From NCBI RefSeq assembly GCF_964204645.1, contig NC_134025.1, positions 27,124,001-27,188,000 of the forward strand: 64,000 bases of DNA, in the 5' to 3' direction. Origin of the DNA: Tubulanus polymorphus. Taxonomy: Eukaryota; Nemertea; Palaeonemertea; Tubulaniformes; Tubulanidae. The translations under genes and the position numbers were made by a program. The notes beneath the pieces are model-generated. The model worked only from the letters and a program-made list of their open reading frames with translations. It was not told the DNA's origin and did no database searches. Of this stretch, positions 43,501 to 55,600 are shown one piece after another. Each line of letters starts with the position of its first letter. The first letter of the stretch is position 1.

Positions 43501-44203
43501 GCGAGAGAATTCACCACACGTGGCTATTTGCTGTAACGGGCACGAGCTGTCTTCCGCCGCGGGTCTATTAACCGGAAAAATCCTCGACAGTTACCTTCCC
43601 CGGTTAGATCTTACTAAACATATGGAAGCGATGGATGATCGAGAATGTCCAAAACTATTCGTCGTTCTTCCCGTAAATCGCGATGGACTCTCGCTTGGAG
43701 AGAAAATCAAACTTTGGGCGTCTTCGTTACTGTTCGATGGATTTGCCGTCCATCTACTCTGTGAATTTCCCGGTGGCTTTCACTTCACGAAATCTCCGGG
43801 ATATCGTCTGAATAGAGCGGGCGAATTCATGCAGTTCTACGGTAACCACGTGGTTTCTATACTGTACATGATTGGTTTATTCGCGAGAGCTTCGGGAAAC
43901 TACACGACAATTGTCGAAGACGCTACTGAAATGTCGGATACTATTGATGAACTTATCGAAGATTATCGTATACGATTCCCAACTGATGTGAATACTACAG
44001 ATATAACCGATCCTGATATTGCTATGCGTATCGTTAATGAAAACGCACGTAGTTTCAGCAGGTCGAGACTGCGCCATTTTCTGAATGTTATTGATAAACC
44101 TGGTTCGTTCGGCTCCCTATGGAGACTTCCTTACAAAAACCAAATCCTTTGGCTGTGTCCTGAACATTACAAAAGACTTAAGAAAGTGGTGATTAAAAGG
44201 TAG
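34505..44203 (+). CDS. Multi-ankyrin, LRR, Roc-COR (Roco family) protein without kinase
   Basis: A 28-exon gene encoding 2007 residues. Exons 1-20 are each exactly 99 nt, starting at 34505, 34702, 35043, 35494, 35944, 36207, 36540, 36918, 37114, 37434, 37767, 37966, 38145, 38333, 38505, 38675, 38861, 39076, 39250, 39419. Then come 39602-39706, 39794-39898, 39984-40082, 40161-40259, 40350-40448, 40529-40735, 40809-40919 and 40985-44203. Each small exon is one ankyrin repeat of the form xGxTALHxA…LLLxxGAxxNxxDx; exon 26 holds two. All introns are phase 0. The last exon has LRRs (~1035-1165), a Roc GTPase with Walker A GQEGVGKTT (~1190), switch DCGG (~1238) and THAD (~1304), then COR and a Cys/His region (~1755-1788). 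LRRK1/2-like order, but no kinase or WD40. Role is unknown; Roco proteins are intracellular GTPase scaffolds. The ATG at 34505 opens repeat 1 and lies 23 nt after a plausible acceptor, so a non-coding leader exon is likely. Confidence 0.92.
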
Positions 44204-44448
44204 AAATGGTCACAACACGTGATGAGACATATATGAGAATGTGATAAGTTAATGAATATAATACCTATATATTTTAATTTTTTCTGCCGACTTTAGTTTA
44301 GTCTTTAGAATGAGCCTTTAACTCAAGTGTTTCTTAGAGGAACAACGTTTGTACACACAGAAGTAATATAAATAACTTATTCAAATATATAAAAAACCTA
44401 TCGAAGTTTATTCTTCATAAGATACAACATAAAGATAAAGATTCGCAA
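44204..44448. other. Convergent 3' intergenic spacer between Roco and CNB genes
   Basis: Only 245 bp separate the Roco stop codon on the plus strand from the CNB-protein stop codon on the minus strand. The minus-strand gene has AATAAA (plus-strand tttatt, 44407-44412) about 36 nt after its stop. The Roco side shows only variant signals such as AATATA and ATAAAT, so its transcript may run into the other gene. Confidence 0.7.
44407..44412 (-). promoter_or_regulatory. Polyadenylation signal of the CNB-domain gene
   Basis: AATAAA on the minus strand, roughly 36 nt beyond the stop codon of the cyclic-nucleotide-binding protein, giving a very short 3' UTR. Confidence 0.65.
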
Positions 44449-47400
44449 TCAGGTCGCAAATGCAGATTTTGGACGGATAGTGGCGGATACTTTACGAGAT
44501 CTTTGACCGGCAGGTAAAGACCGCGTCGATTTAGCGCTACGAGCACGTTCTCTTTCTTCTGCTATTGCCGAAATCGCGTTCTTTGGTAGCATGAAATGTC
44601 GAACATGTTTGTGACTGTCTTCACTGAGAACAGATCCTCTTGGATATCGACATTGTTTTTGTCTGACGAACACTGTCCCACCAGCAATTGGCACATCCAT
44701 AGCAGACTAAAAAATAATTTCAAATTCATCTGATCAATCTAGAATATTTAATCCTTTTGTCATCGAATTTTATTTCTTACCTTCAACTCAAAACGGCGCA
44801 TTTCCTGCACTGGAACATTATCGCTTTTATTACCGATCGGAGTAACTGATTTTGCCAGAAACCGTTTAACCTTTCCTTCGAGCTGGCGAAGAGCTATGTC
44901 ACTCGTTTCCCTATCGAAATAGTCATCAATGTCTACTTCATCGCTAGCATAACTGCTTACACTACCGAGTCGGCCACGAAGTCCCACAGGAGCCGACCGT
45001 GGCCGAGTCAACTTCCACATCTCTTCGTGTTGAGAAAGCTTATCTTTATCCAATAACCCCGATACTATCTTCATCCTAGAGTCCATTTGGTCTTGCTGGT
45101 GATTGCCCATCTCGTTCAAAACATTGATCAGAGATTCCCGTGTAATGAGTCCATCAGGATTTTGGATTCCGAGTTTTTTGAGTTGATAATCGTCCTCTTG
45201 TTGCTTAGCAACTGCATTCAACTCTTCTAGCATTTCGTCGATGAGGTGATCATCAGCCGGAAGTGAACAAGCTATACTCGGACGTCGTTCGTGAAGGAAG
45301 TTTGATTTGCTTGTCGACAGATTTTGACCGAAACTGTACGGAGACTTTGTAGCTAGATTTTCTAATTCTCGTCGACTACGTGGCCGTCGCTCCTTCGTCG
45401 TTTGATAGAAAAATCGCCATCCCTTCGAGCGTCCAGTTGCCATTTTCTCCATGGCGTTAATGCGCGCTTGTTCTTTTTTAAAGGACATTGTTTTGTAATA
45501 CAGAGACCCGGGAACGCACGAATCGACTAATGCGGTTATTTTATCGTTTAAGTAAAGTTTAACTAAATCCTGTATCTCGTTGTCCTTAGTCTTGTAATTT
45601 TTCGTTTTCGCTGCTGGCGGTATTTCTGTTGGTTTGGCAATTTCATTAAGCATTCTCAGTAAATTGTTTAAAAGCGGTATTTTCCTTCCGTAAACTGTTT
45701 GACTTCGGCATCGTAGTTTCTCCTTGGCCTTTTCATTCAGTTGTTCTACAGTCGTGTGATAACGCTTAACGAGCCGATCGTAGTTCTTCAGATCAAGGAT
45801 GTACACTTCTGTATTGGCAGTGCAAATTATTGTTTGTATGTAAGTATCCAATCTAAGAATTGTCTCGATGTCACCTTGAACAGAACGAAACAAAATATGA
45901 ACCGTTAAGAGCTCCTTTTTAAATTGCTAAGCAACTATTGTCCCTATCTAAAGGCACTTACCAAAGATTTCATTTTCTCCGATTGAACAAATATCTAAAG
46001 CATTACGTTGATAGTTTTGTTCGGCTGCTACATATCCTTCTTTACGACGTATTCTTATATTCTCTTGCGTCAGACCTCTCTTTTTATGTTCCATCTCCCT
46101 TACAATGTTTGGCCTGTAGTATAAAAACGTTTTCTTGCAATTGTACCTGGCGATGATTTTTTTAAACACGTAAATGATCTGGAAAGAACGGAAATAAATC
46201 CTTACTTAACTCGTCGTATTTTGTCGGCCTCCGACTGGCTGTCCTGAATATTCATCAAATTCTGAAACTGTTTTTTGTGATTCGCCGGTTCGATGGTAAC
46301 TTTAGCCTGACCTCTGTAACAGATTGATTAACAGATTGATGTCGAAACCGTCCACACGTAACTGAATGAATTACCTCGATAAAATTATCTTACTTGATGA
46401 TGAAATGAAGACCAATAACAGGAGTTCCTTGTTTAACGATTGTGGACTCGAACGAATAACATTCTTTTCGTAGACTCATTTCAAGAAGTCTTTGGAATTT
46501 CGGATGCCACTGACCAAACAGCGGTGATTCTTTGATAAACCGCTTTCTTTCTTCGTATTCCTGAATCTGTTTGGCCTGGAATATATTTTCAAAGCACACA
46601 TTATAGTACTTAGCTCATTTAGATGTAACGTGATTTTAATCTCTATGGCAAAAATGAATGAAATTTGGTTTAACATCAACACAACTTTATTCACCGAAAA
46701 ACCGATTAAAGGATAAATAATTAGTAATATTACATGAACTACTTACCTTTAAAGAACGGTTGAATAACTCCCTGCTGACTGACATCAAATCAGTTTCTTC
46801 ATCAGCAATAATTGACGCATTTCGCACATTATCGGGACTCATCAACGCTATCTCGCCAAAACTTTTACCAGGTTCTAAAAATATCAACGACATGTATTCT
46901 AAGGCAATTTGTGATATACATATATACTATCGCTGAGTTAAATTGCTCGTTATGACAACCCCAGTGAAATTTCACCCATAACAAAACACCAATTTCGAGG
47001 TTCGCATCTTATTTTCATATCCAATAACTGACCATCTAATTTTCTAGCAACGGCTTTCCATAATAATCCAGCATATGCGACGTCGTCCGGGTCCATATCG
47101 AATTCGTTCTTCGCAACGATTCTATTAAACATTTTGTTTATTGTTGTTCCTGATTCGTTCAACTATCGATTCCCACGGGCGTCATCAACGATAAATAATT
47201 CAGAATTTTTCGGGGTCGTACACTTTATATATATATATATATGTATGGTATTGTCGACAGGCGACATTCAGGCGTGATAGTAACAAATATAGTAGATTCA
47301 TGTATGATAATTCCCAACAAATCACATTGAAATCCTAGCAAATTCCTTTATCAAATATCCTTTTTATCAGATTTAGTTTTATCCAATCCAAAAAACACAA

Positions 47401-50284
47401 AATTAGTAACTTCCATAGTATCGAAAATTATCACAGATTGAAGCTAGTGATTTTCATAAGCCCGACTACAGTGTCAACACAACACGAACCCGAAATGTGT
47501 TTGTGCTCACAGCGCGCCGTCGTTACTTATTAATTCGAGGGCAGAACCAATTTCTTTACCGACGACTTTCTATAGAAAGTTATTTTCGACTATAAGTCGT
47601 AGAAATGACAAGTGAATTAAGCGATTGTATACGTATGATATCGATTGCTTCGTTTCGAAATGCGCATGAAAGAATATGCTATTAAACACTAGTGAAATGA
47701 ATAATTACATTTCATCGTGAACTCTTTTGTGCTATTTAACTGCCAAACACTCGTGAAAATTCTCCATTTATTTTAATCTGTTTATTTAACAAACCTTCGT
47801 GCGTCGAGTAAAATGTAATTCTCTTGTTATGTGTACGTTGGCCATAAGGGGATTAGAGAAATGTGAAACGAGTCGAAATTTATGACTATTATCATTTCCA
47901 TCTTGAAAAATACGTTATTATTCGATTATGAATGGCACGAAATTAAAAGAAATGAAAAAATACCCGCGGCTTTAGACCGCATAATCAATAGGGTTAATGG
48001 ATAGACTTTCCATTGACGCGAGAATTCTAAATTACTGCCGTAAGAATGTTACAATTGAACTGAATTAGTTTATTTCCATACGAATGTACTGATTGAATTC
48101 AACGGAACGGTTTTAACGGTGACATTTTCAATCCAATTAAAGATTTTACGCGTGAGTTAGGTAATTGTACTTCTTTATAGGCATTCTTTCAAAATCTATA
48201 AGGTCGAATGCGAAAACGTTCGAAAAAATGGATTCCAAATCAGCGGACTACTTTATTTCATATATAAGTAATGAGGTATTCGAATGTAATGACTACTACA
48301 CTTGTTGCACGGAATTCAAATGTTAGCGACAGAATAGACCACTAAAAGCCGAATGAAAACTTGCGTGAATAAATGCCGTTAAGAATAAAGTCTTGTTGTT
48401 AATAAGTAATAATATGAAAAGCGTTTTGAAAAGATTGCAGATATAAAAAAAACTGGACGACCTGAATTTTCACTTGTCACACTGGCATAATCAAACCAAA
48501 CTACTTCGAGTGAACTAATCGTGCTTGAATTCAATACGAAAATTAAGAACCTTTTATTTAATCCATAGCCGTCAGGGGCCTAATAATGACCGCCATTACC
48601 CAAAATCCAAGTCATTAAGCATCGCAGATGAAAGATATATATCATTTGGGTTATCTGGATAAGTTTGACCTTACCGTAGCACAAAATGAATTTTCCAAAT
48701 TTATCCCGGTCCAGTTGGTTAGTTTTGTCGATTTCTTTGATTAATTCCGAAGCATCAGGTGTCAAACTGCTCGACCGCGACCAGCCAGTTATCAAGCGGT
48801 CGAGGACAACTGTTTCTGTCGCTAAAACCGGTTCGTCTGTCGCTGATGCATCCGATATTTCCCCATTTGCCGGTGCCGAATCGCCATCCGATTTTACGGT
48901 GTCGATATATACCGAGGTCCGCCCGCTCAACATAATGTAGAACCTGAAACGTCAAATGAATCAGTAACCGAGTTGAGAATGTGTTCGTGAGAATGACGCA
49001 GTCGGCAGAGTGTGATAAACACTGATTTCAGAAAGCTTCATTTCCACGGTAACCGCACCAGACGAAAACAACAAGTAAAAAACCCCGTCATACGATGCCT
49101 ATTCATAATCACGATGTCTTTTCATCTATGACATCGTTTTTACATTTTACCGATGGTAAAACGATGAGAACCGGGTATTACAAACAAAGCGGTTCGTACA
49201 ATCATGCATTAGATCCGACACTGCGTGTTTCGATGATAAGTGATTAATGTTGGTGGAAACGCACGGCGTTACGAACCTACATCATCGTGTAACCGGTAAA
49301 TCAACCGCGAATATACGAATATTTTATTGTCTCATAAATTTCGCATCGTACGATAATGAAGAATACAGAACATGTTACACTACAATACGTGGGATAGCTG
49401 GGATACATTTACGTTAAAGGTGTAATAAAGCGTTTGTAGATTATAACGTTACACTAAACACTAATACGTCGGACCTTCACACCGTATACATAACCGAATA
49501 ACTAAACATTTTCGGAGACTCAAGTTTCATGGTAATTGAAGTTTTTCTGGATATACAAGTATCAAATGATCCATAAACAAAGATTTTGGACAAGACAATT
49601 GGGATTTGTTTTTCATGAGTGTTGTGAGAAATTTATGATTTTATTTGGTCAGAGATTGACGAAGTTTCGCTTCCCATACCGGTATACATTTCATTTGCTC
49701 ACGGAAAACCTAGGGATAATGACCGATTTTACCCTGGTCCAAGTCGTATAATATCATGCTTATCACAACTACGGAGCGATCACAAATTGGATTTTAGTCC
49801 GAGAAATCACCTTTATACAGCGCCCAGTTACAATAGTTATAATATTAGTGATATTTACCTGTCCCCTTGTTCGCCTTGTTTAATGATAACATCATCTTTC
49901 CTACAGCGAACCAACTCGCAATATCGAACTATATCAATAAGCACATCTGAAATAATGAAGATTCCGAGTTCTTAGAAACGACTGTACACGTAACACAAAG
50001 TAAAATGCCTTTATCTCTGCTTTATTCAATCCCGCTGAGCAGTAAATTACTCTTTTTTGTAGAAAAAAACTATTATATGTACAGAATTCAGTAATTGTCA
50101 CGCAATTTAAAGTATTTCTAATTGATCTCGATGTTAATGATAACTTACAGTTTTCGAGATTTTTGAGGACGTCGCTGGTTTTCTGAAGCCAAATCAGAAC
50201 TCGTTCAATAGTGCGAGTATCACGATCTTCCGGTTTCCGCGATATCAGATCAATTAGAATCTTCTTAGCCGAAGTCTCAGCCAT
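44449..50284 (-). CDS. Protein with two cyclic-nucleotide-binding folds (CNBD2-like)
   Basis: Nine exons on the minus strand: 50284-50149, 49946-49859, 48943-48675, 46874-46747, 46575-46394, 46313-46211, 46178-45962, 45874-44781, 44706-44449. They total 2475 nt and 824 residues with consistent phases. The first CNB fold runs from ~46 to ~205: VRCRKDDVIIKQGEQGDRFY, a ~60-residue acidic/Ser-rich insert after SVYIDT, then the phosphate-binding cassette GKSFGEIALMSPDNVRNAS, with the Glu and Arg used for cNMP contact. The second fold (~215-400) has KQGTPVIGLHFIIKGQAKV and an altered cassette IFGDIETILRLDTYIQT lacking that Arg. The C-terminal ~425 residues are charged and low in recognisable domains. 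The family resembles vertebrate CNBD2, a cAMP-binding protein linked to sperm, but this one is longer. Exon 6 uses a weaker GTTAAG donor. The start at 50284 lies 11 nt after a possible acceptor; an in-frame upstream ATG at 50386 exists. Confidence 0.85.
46976..47149 (-). other. Candidate cassette exon (58 codons) in the CNB-domain gene
   Basis: Between the third and fourth main exons, a minus-strand open segment is flanked by AG at its 5' side (…gaatcag) and a GTGAAA donor. Its phase is 1 at both ends, so it can be spliced in without breaking the frame. It would insert a segment containing DMDPDDVAYAGLLWKAVARK just before the first phosphate-binding cassette. The direct splice without it gives the family-typical spacing, so this would be an alternative exon, or an alternative first exon using the internal ATG at 47132. 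Confidence 0.35.
47225..47242. repeat. (TA)n microsatellite
   Basis: About nine ta units inside the large third intron of the minus-strand CNB-domain gene. Confidence 0.85.
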
Positions 50285-51436
50285 TGTGACGCATACTTTG
50301 AAAAAAGAAATGGAAAATTGTTTGATTGAGCTTTGCAAGCAAACCTTTTTACCTGATTTCACTTGTTTTAAATGAATTTTCGTCATGCTATAGTTTATTA
50401 TCGGAAGGCTGTATTTAAATGCCGCTTACCGCTACGTGATAATCCGAATAAAGCCTAACGCATTGTTTGTATCTTTAGTAGCTGTTTATTTTCCAGCGAA
50501 TGCCAAGATTACAAAAATCACCAGTGGTAAAACAAGCGAGATATCTATATCTCTAAGTCTGTGTTTCCATTTGAGATGTAGCTGTGATACCGAACAGTAC
50601 CACCGACAACGCAAAGTAAATATGAACAATATTTGCCAATATTTTCAAACATTTCCGACTGAAGTACCGTTATAGGAATAATAAAAGGCTTGTTGACACA
50701 GGCTTCTGTCATTTACCGGGGCTGCTAATGGTTTACCGTGTATTACAAAACTATTATTTGTCTTCATATTCATTCGAATCTCAGATATTTTTATATACGC
50801 AAGCGTAATTACAACGAAGACATTCTGTCATTGGAACGTGCTTTGAAGTTCGTTACGAATCCATCTTAGTATATCAGTCGTATTTCGAAATGATTGATCG
50901 GCGCAATAAAAAGCACTAGATTCATTCGAAAATACTGAGAAAGTATCGCAGCTGGAAATATCTTTCTCCGGGCGGTAGTGGGTTGAATATCTTGGAAATA
51001 GATCATCCAAAAATAAGTTGTATGTTATTGGCAGTAACTTACCACGTAATAAACCTTTAAAAATTCCTCTTTTGAATAATAAATGTCTATTAATCCTAGT
51101 TATAGTATATAACGACTATCGGGCACAGTCTTCGTGAAACAAAATGGACGAGTTTTGACAGGATATAATAAAATATTGTCGACGAGTTGCGTGATGATTC
51201 GTTCTGTCGATCAGAGACTGAATTGAATCGATAAATTGAAAGGAAATTGATTAGTTGATTCCGATAAGCGAGCTGATTGCTTCCGTCACGTGATCGCGAT
51301 TTAAAACTATCAATTGGCAGAAACAGCGGGAGTTTCACAGTGGAATTAGTGAATGGGAAAAGGGGTTAATTAGGAGGAAGAAGAATCTTTTTTGTAAATT
51401 TTGTAAAACTGTTCTCATTTCTTATCATTTGTTGAT

Positions 51437-51880
51437 TTGTTTTTCTACAAATTAGTTAGGTTATGTTACCTAGCCTACCTAGCGCAGCATAATCGCTATC
51501 GTGCATTTTTTAACGTTTTTTTTCGAAGGCAAGCTTTGCATAAAATGGCAGTTTTTGTTTGTCGTGCAATTTTCTACTGTCATCTATGTGCACCTGGTGC
51601 AAAAATTGGCTTTAAAGAGCACTCGTCTGACGCGAGTAACCTTATCTTCGGTAATCCGTTTCGTGTGGCGCGTATACTGAAAACTGATACTACATACTGC
51701 ATGCTTTTGATGATGCATCGCATGAATTTTTTCGAAAGTTTTCTTAAAATCGACGCACAAAAACGACACGAGATCTTCCCCCAGTTATCCTTTAAAATAG
51801 TTTTGAATTTCACGTGCATCACGTCAATGACTTTACTATTTCTTATAGACTGTACCGCGCCACATGCGGATGTCGTATAG
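51437..51880 (+). CDS. Unrecognised 147-codon open frame
   Basis: The longest open frame in the right-hand non-coding third. It begins at a non-ATG codon; the first ATG is within it (KMAVFVCRAIF, ~51545). It encodes a hydrophobic, Phe- and Cys-rich sequence with no motif I recognise. A 129-codon frame is open on the opposite strand over most of the same stretch, which argues that both may reflect low stop density rather than a gene. No clear splice sites define it. It may be part of an old mobile element. Confidence 0.15.
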   Translation: MFFYKLVRLCYLAYLAQHNRYRAFFNVFFRRQALHKMAVFVCRAIFYCHLCAPGAKIGFKEHSSDASNLIFGNPFRVARILKTDTTYCMLLMMHRMNFFESFLKIDAQKRHEIFPQLSFKIVLNFTCITSMTLLFLIDCTAPHADVV

Positions 51881-52516
51881 ATCAAGGAGAACAAAAAGAG
51901 ATATCTTAATGATTTTACGTCGTCTTGTGAATAACACGTATAAGCCGTGAACTGGCAAGTCATTATCACTGACCGACTTCGCTTGTCTCCCGAGTTTAGA
52001 CTGAGTCACAACCTCGGTATTAATTACCCGTCATTTAGTGAGTCTCAATAAACACAACGTACTCAGAAAACAAGAAGTGCTCGATCATCAACGTCTTCAC
52101 GTCATTGAATCACCATCCAGGCAGGAGCGTCCGTAAAAACATGTACACATCAGCCGAACCAATATCACACACAACGTGAGAAAATAAGAACCAATGCACA
52201 CACGGCGCGCGTGACCAAGTCACAGAAAGGGATTTAATTCGAATGGAAAAATGAATATCCAGAAATCATATTTTGGAAGTTTCGATAAGATTATCTACGA
52301 CGAGATCTGTACGTAAAAGTAGATATTCATGACGATTGAAGGTTTCGCTCTTAACAAAAATGTCGTTTTCTGTCGCCATTTTATCGTCATGAAAATCCAT
52401 TCATTTCCAGAGGATTAATCAAGTGGATTATCTGAAAACTTTGATGTGAGGAAATTAGTCGCGGGTTCAAGTATCTGTCCGTACATGATTTAAACGAGTT
52501 GTACATCGTATGTGCG

Positions 52517-52524
52517 TATAAATA
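52517..52524 (+). promoter_or_regulatory. Candidate TATA box
   Basis: TATAAATA lies 36 nt before an ATG that opens a 42-codon frame. The spacing would put a transcription start near 52545-52550, just before that ATG. Seen as sequence only; promoter activity is inference. Confidence 0.3.
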
Positions 52525-52559
52525 GTGTGTGATTCGGGAGATATTAAAGACGACACGCC

Positions 52560-52688
52560 ATGAAGTCCCGCTGGTTCAATTCATCATCATCCGTAGATCC
52601 AGAGTTTTACTTCAGACGAACGTCGCTTGCTAGTCTTATAGAGATCATTCATTTGCAACCGGATAAGTTCTTGAAATGCAACGCTTGA
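52560..52688 (+). CDS. Small ORF (42 codons) downstream of a TATA box
   Basis: Begins MKSRWFNSSSS and ends LKCNA. It has no signal peptide and no family I know. Its only support is the position of the TATAAATA box 36 nt upstream. A good donor (ctaag|gtatgt) sits ~95 nt after the stop, so this could instead be the 5' UTR of a spliced transcript. Confidence 0.15.
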   Translation: MKSRWFNSSSSVDPEFYFRRTSLASLIEIIHLQPDKFLKCNA

Positions 52689-55600
52689 TTTTTAGAAGAT
52701 TTGGCACGAGTAAGACTTTTCTTTTCGCTTAAGGATTTGGCTAGATATAAAAATCGACGATGCGCGTGATTGCAGCTGTTTTCTAAGGTATGTAGTAACA
52801 TTTGAACAGTTTATTGATACTATATAACAATGATACACGAACAGTGATTTATCAAAGGACTTTGTCCAAATGAAGTGCTCAATCCTTTTCGTTAACAGAC
52901 TGACGACGATGATTACTTTTTAGAGTTAGTTCCGTCAGGTGTAATTTCCATTGATGTAAATTGATGTTATGCCTATAAAAATGGTATTGCACAACGGTTC
53001 TATTCGGAAACTGAAAAACAGACTTTTCGTCTACTGTTGGATCTGTGTAAAATACCGACGTGCCTATCTTAACGAGACAGACCACTTCGTAATAAATTTC
53101 ATGCATTTATTCCTCTGTATTTTGGTTGATCCACTCAGCTACGCGGTGTATTTGCCTTCGACAAATGTCATTCAATCCTTTTTACCCCAAGTAAGCTTGC
53201 ATCTTAGTTAAGCCTCTTCAAAGCAATGCATGTTCATCGGATTTCAAATTTGACAGGACTAATATTGCATCGGCAGCAGCATCGATCGATCAAGTGAAAA
53301 AGAGGGCGATGGACAAAGAGCTGCATTCACCACGTCGCTATCTATAAAAAATACCAAGTTAGTTTGAAAACTGCAGATTTATATCAGACTTCATTCACTC
53401 TATTGATTGATCGATATAGCATTTACCGGATTCTTTTCATTGTCAGCCGTGACGTCATACCGATAAGCCCACCTATCGCAAATTAACGTAACTACTATTT
53501 CTCAAGCGCACCATAGCTCGTCTCAAGCGCACCCTAGCTCCAAGCATTACTGCGTTTGCTAGTTTCGATGAACGAGGTCACATTTATATCACATCGTATG
53601 CATCGGATAGCTGGGAGACATCAAATTCACGTCATTTCCTGTTAGCATTATTTTCCAGCTCCGCAGCGCATGCGCATTTGTTCTTGTCGTTAGAATCAAA
53701 AATTGGTGTGATATGCATTAGCAACATAAAGCTTATCGGGGACTTAGTGAACGAGCTTTCAGACATGCATTAATCAGTTAACAAACATTTTAGAAACTTT
53801 TGATAGATGTGCTTTACGTCGGTTCTCCATTTTCTGTTTTGATAGAAATATTTGGAATTTTCTTGATCTCCGCAAATAGATCACATCGAAAAAGTGCAGC
53901 AAGCGATAGGTTTGATCAAGAAACAAATACCCGTAACGATCTTTTCGAAACAACGTTTACACGCCTCATTTTCAACGTTTCTTTATAAACACCTGTTAGA
54001 GAAAGCATCACTGGCAGTACATGTTGGCCACCCCAGATACCCCATAGATTCCTGTTCGACTCCATCCACAATTTACTGTTTGTAGAATTATTCGTGTGTT
54101 TGTACCGCTGGGGGATAGAGAGTGCGGTATGTAAGAGATTCTGAGTGCGGGACTTGTATTCTATATCTGCCGAGCACGTTACAGGTGAGTTTCCGATTTT
54201 TCTATGGGTCCTAAATCTATTCCAGCCATATATCACTAAACTGTTGTATAGCTAGAGTTTAGCTGTATCGCTCTAAATCGTGTACATCTAATTGATGGCC
54301 TTGTCGTTATTGTAAAAGAACAACTTGATTGAGGTTATTTACTATTTGATAAGCGCATGTCAAAATACAAGTATTCGAATCGGAATACGAGCTTCTACCG
54401 TTCGTGATAATTCCAGTTTTGAATTCACATTCTGGCGACAGGTCTTCGCGCGCTGCTATATTCCACGGGTAATGATAGGTTAATTACTTTCCTGCCAACA
54501 GCTGAGACCTGTGAAATTAGTGTGTTGACTTTCCAAAACCTGACATTAATCAAATCTGATGTCGCAAATAAACATAATCGACGAATTGATGACACGGTAG
54601 GTATACATGTATATCACGGCGGTGATTCAGTAGCGCGACTATGGCGGTAGACGATTAACTAGTGTTTAATTGATATACTCCGCAATCGCTCGATTTCTTT
54701 GCGCAAATGCGTCAAGATGGCGCAACTGTGATTTTGGAGAAGTCGGAGGAAGAGAAAGCGAGGAATATTTGTTCAAAATCATCATGCGTTTACAGAAAAA
54801 ATAGAGGAACTTAAACGCCCACGCTCATGAGGTGAAAAATGCGTACTCAAAGTGCGCCGCATCAAATTCGCCCTCGTGTGCGGGTGATTTTTGCTGTTCG
54901 TCAGGTGTGCATAGGTGTGCGATAGACTCAATTTCGGGTTAAATGCGTACGGACTTACCCTTAGGGCCAAAGGGTTGGCATAAATAAAAAGGATTAATCA
55001 ATTCTTATCGAGGAAACATCCTGATTTAATGAGAGAAAAAAATTAAAAACTCCAAAGTAAAATCGGCGAAATCCTCTGCCACCTGACCTAACTTTATAAA
55101 CCGAAGACTCTAACCTGCAGATTTCTTATCTGTAGATTTACGATCAAACATAACGACATAATGTGACCAGTTACTCGTGAAGTCACACCGGATCGAGTGA
55201 ATGGTGGGAAGCAAGGAAATGTACATTGACCAGAGACACACAACTTTCTTGATGTATCTTAGATTCTACATATTTTTGAGACGGACAAATTGTGTTTATA
55301 ATCATTTTACATAATGATGTACACACACGCTTCCAATTTTCGGTCCTTCGGTGGACGTACCAGTAACTATTTCTTTACAAGTTTCAGTTCATCCTCGTCG
55401 GGGTGTAGTTGTTTTGCGAAAATCGAGTATTTTCGTGTAGTCATTTTTAATATTAATATACACGACCGAATGATACGTGTTATTCCGTCGGTTAAGCAGG
55501 TTTTTAGCCGCGGAACGTTGGCGCTGTACCTGTTCACCCCGAGCGTTTTAATTCACTACAGGTGGAATAAAAATTCTTTTGAAGATGATCGTATTACTAG

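Noticed and set aside
46950-47162. Minus-strand 70-codon frame considered as a constitutive exon of the CNB gene
   Set aside because: Direct splicing 48675 to 46874 gives the family-typical spacing; the segment is kept only as a possible cassette exon.
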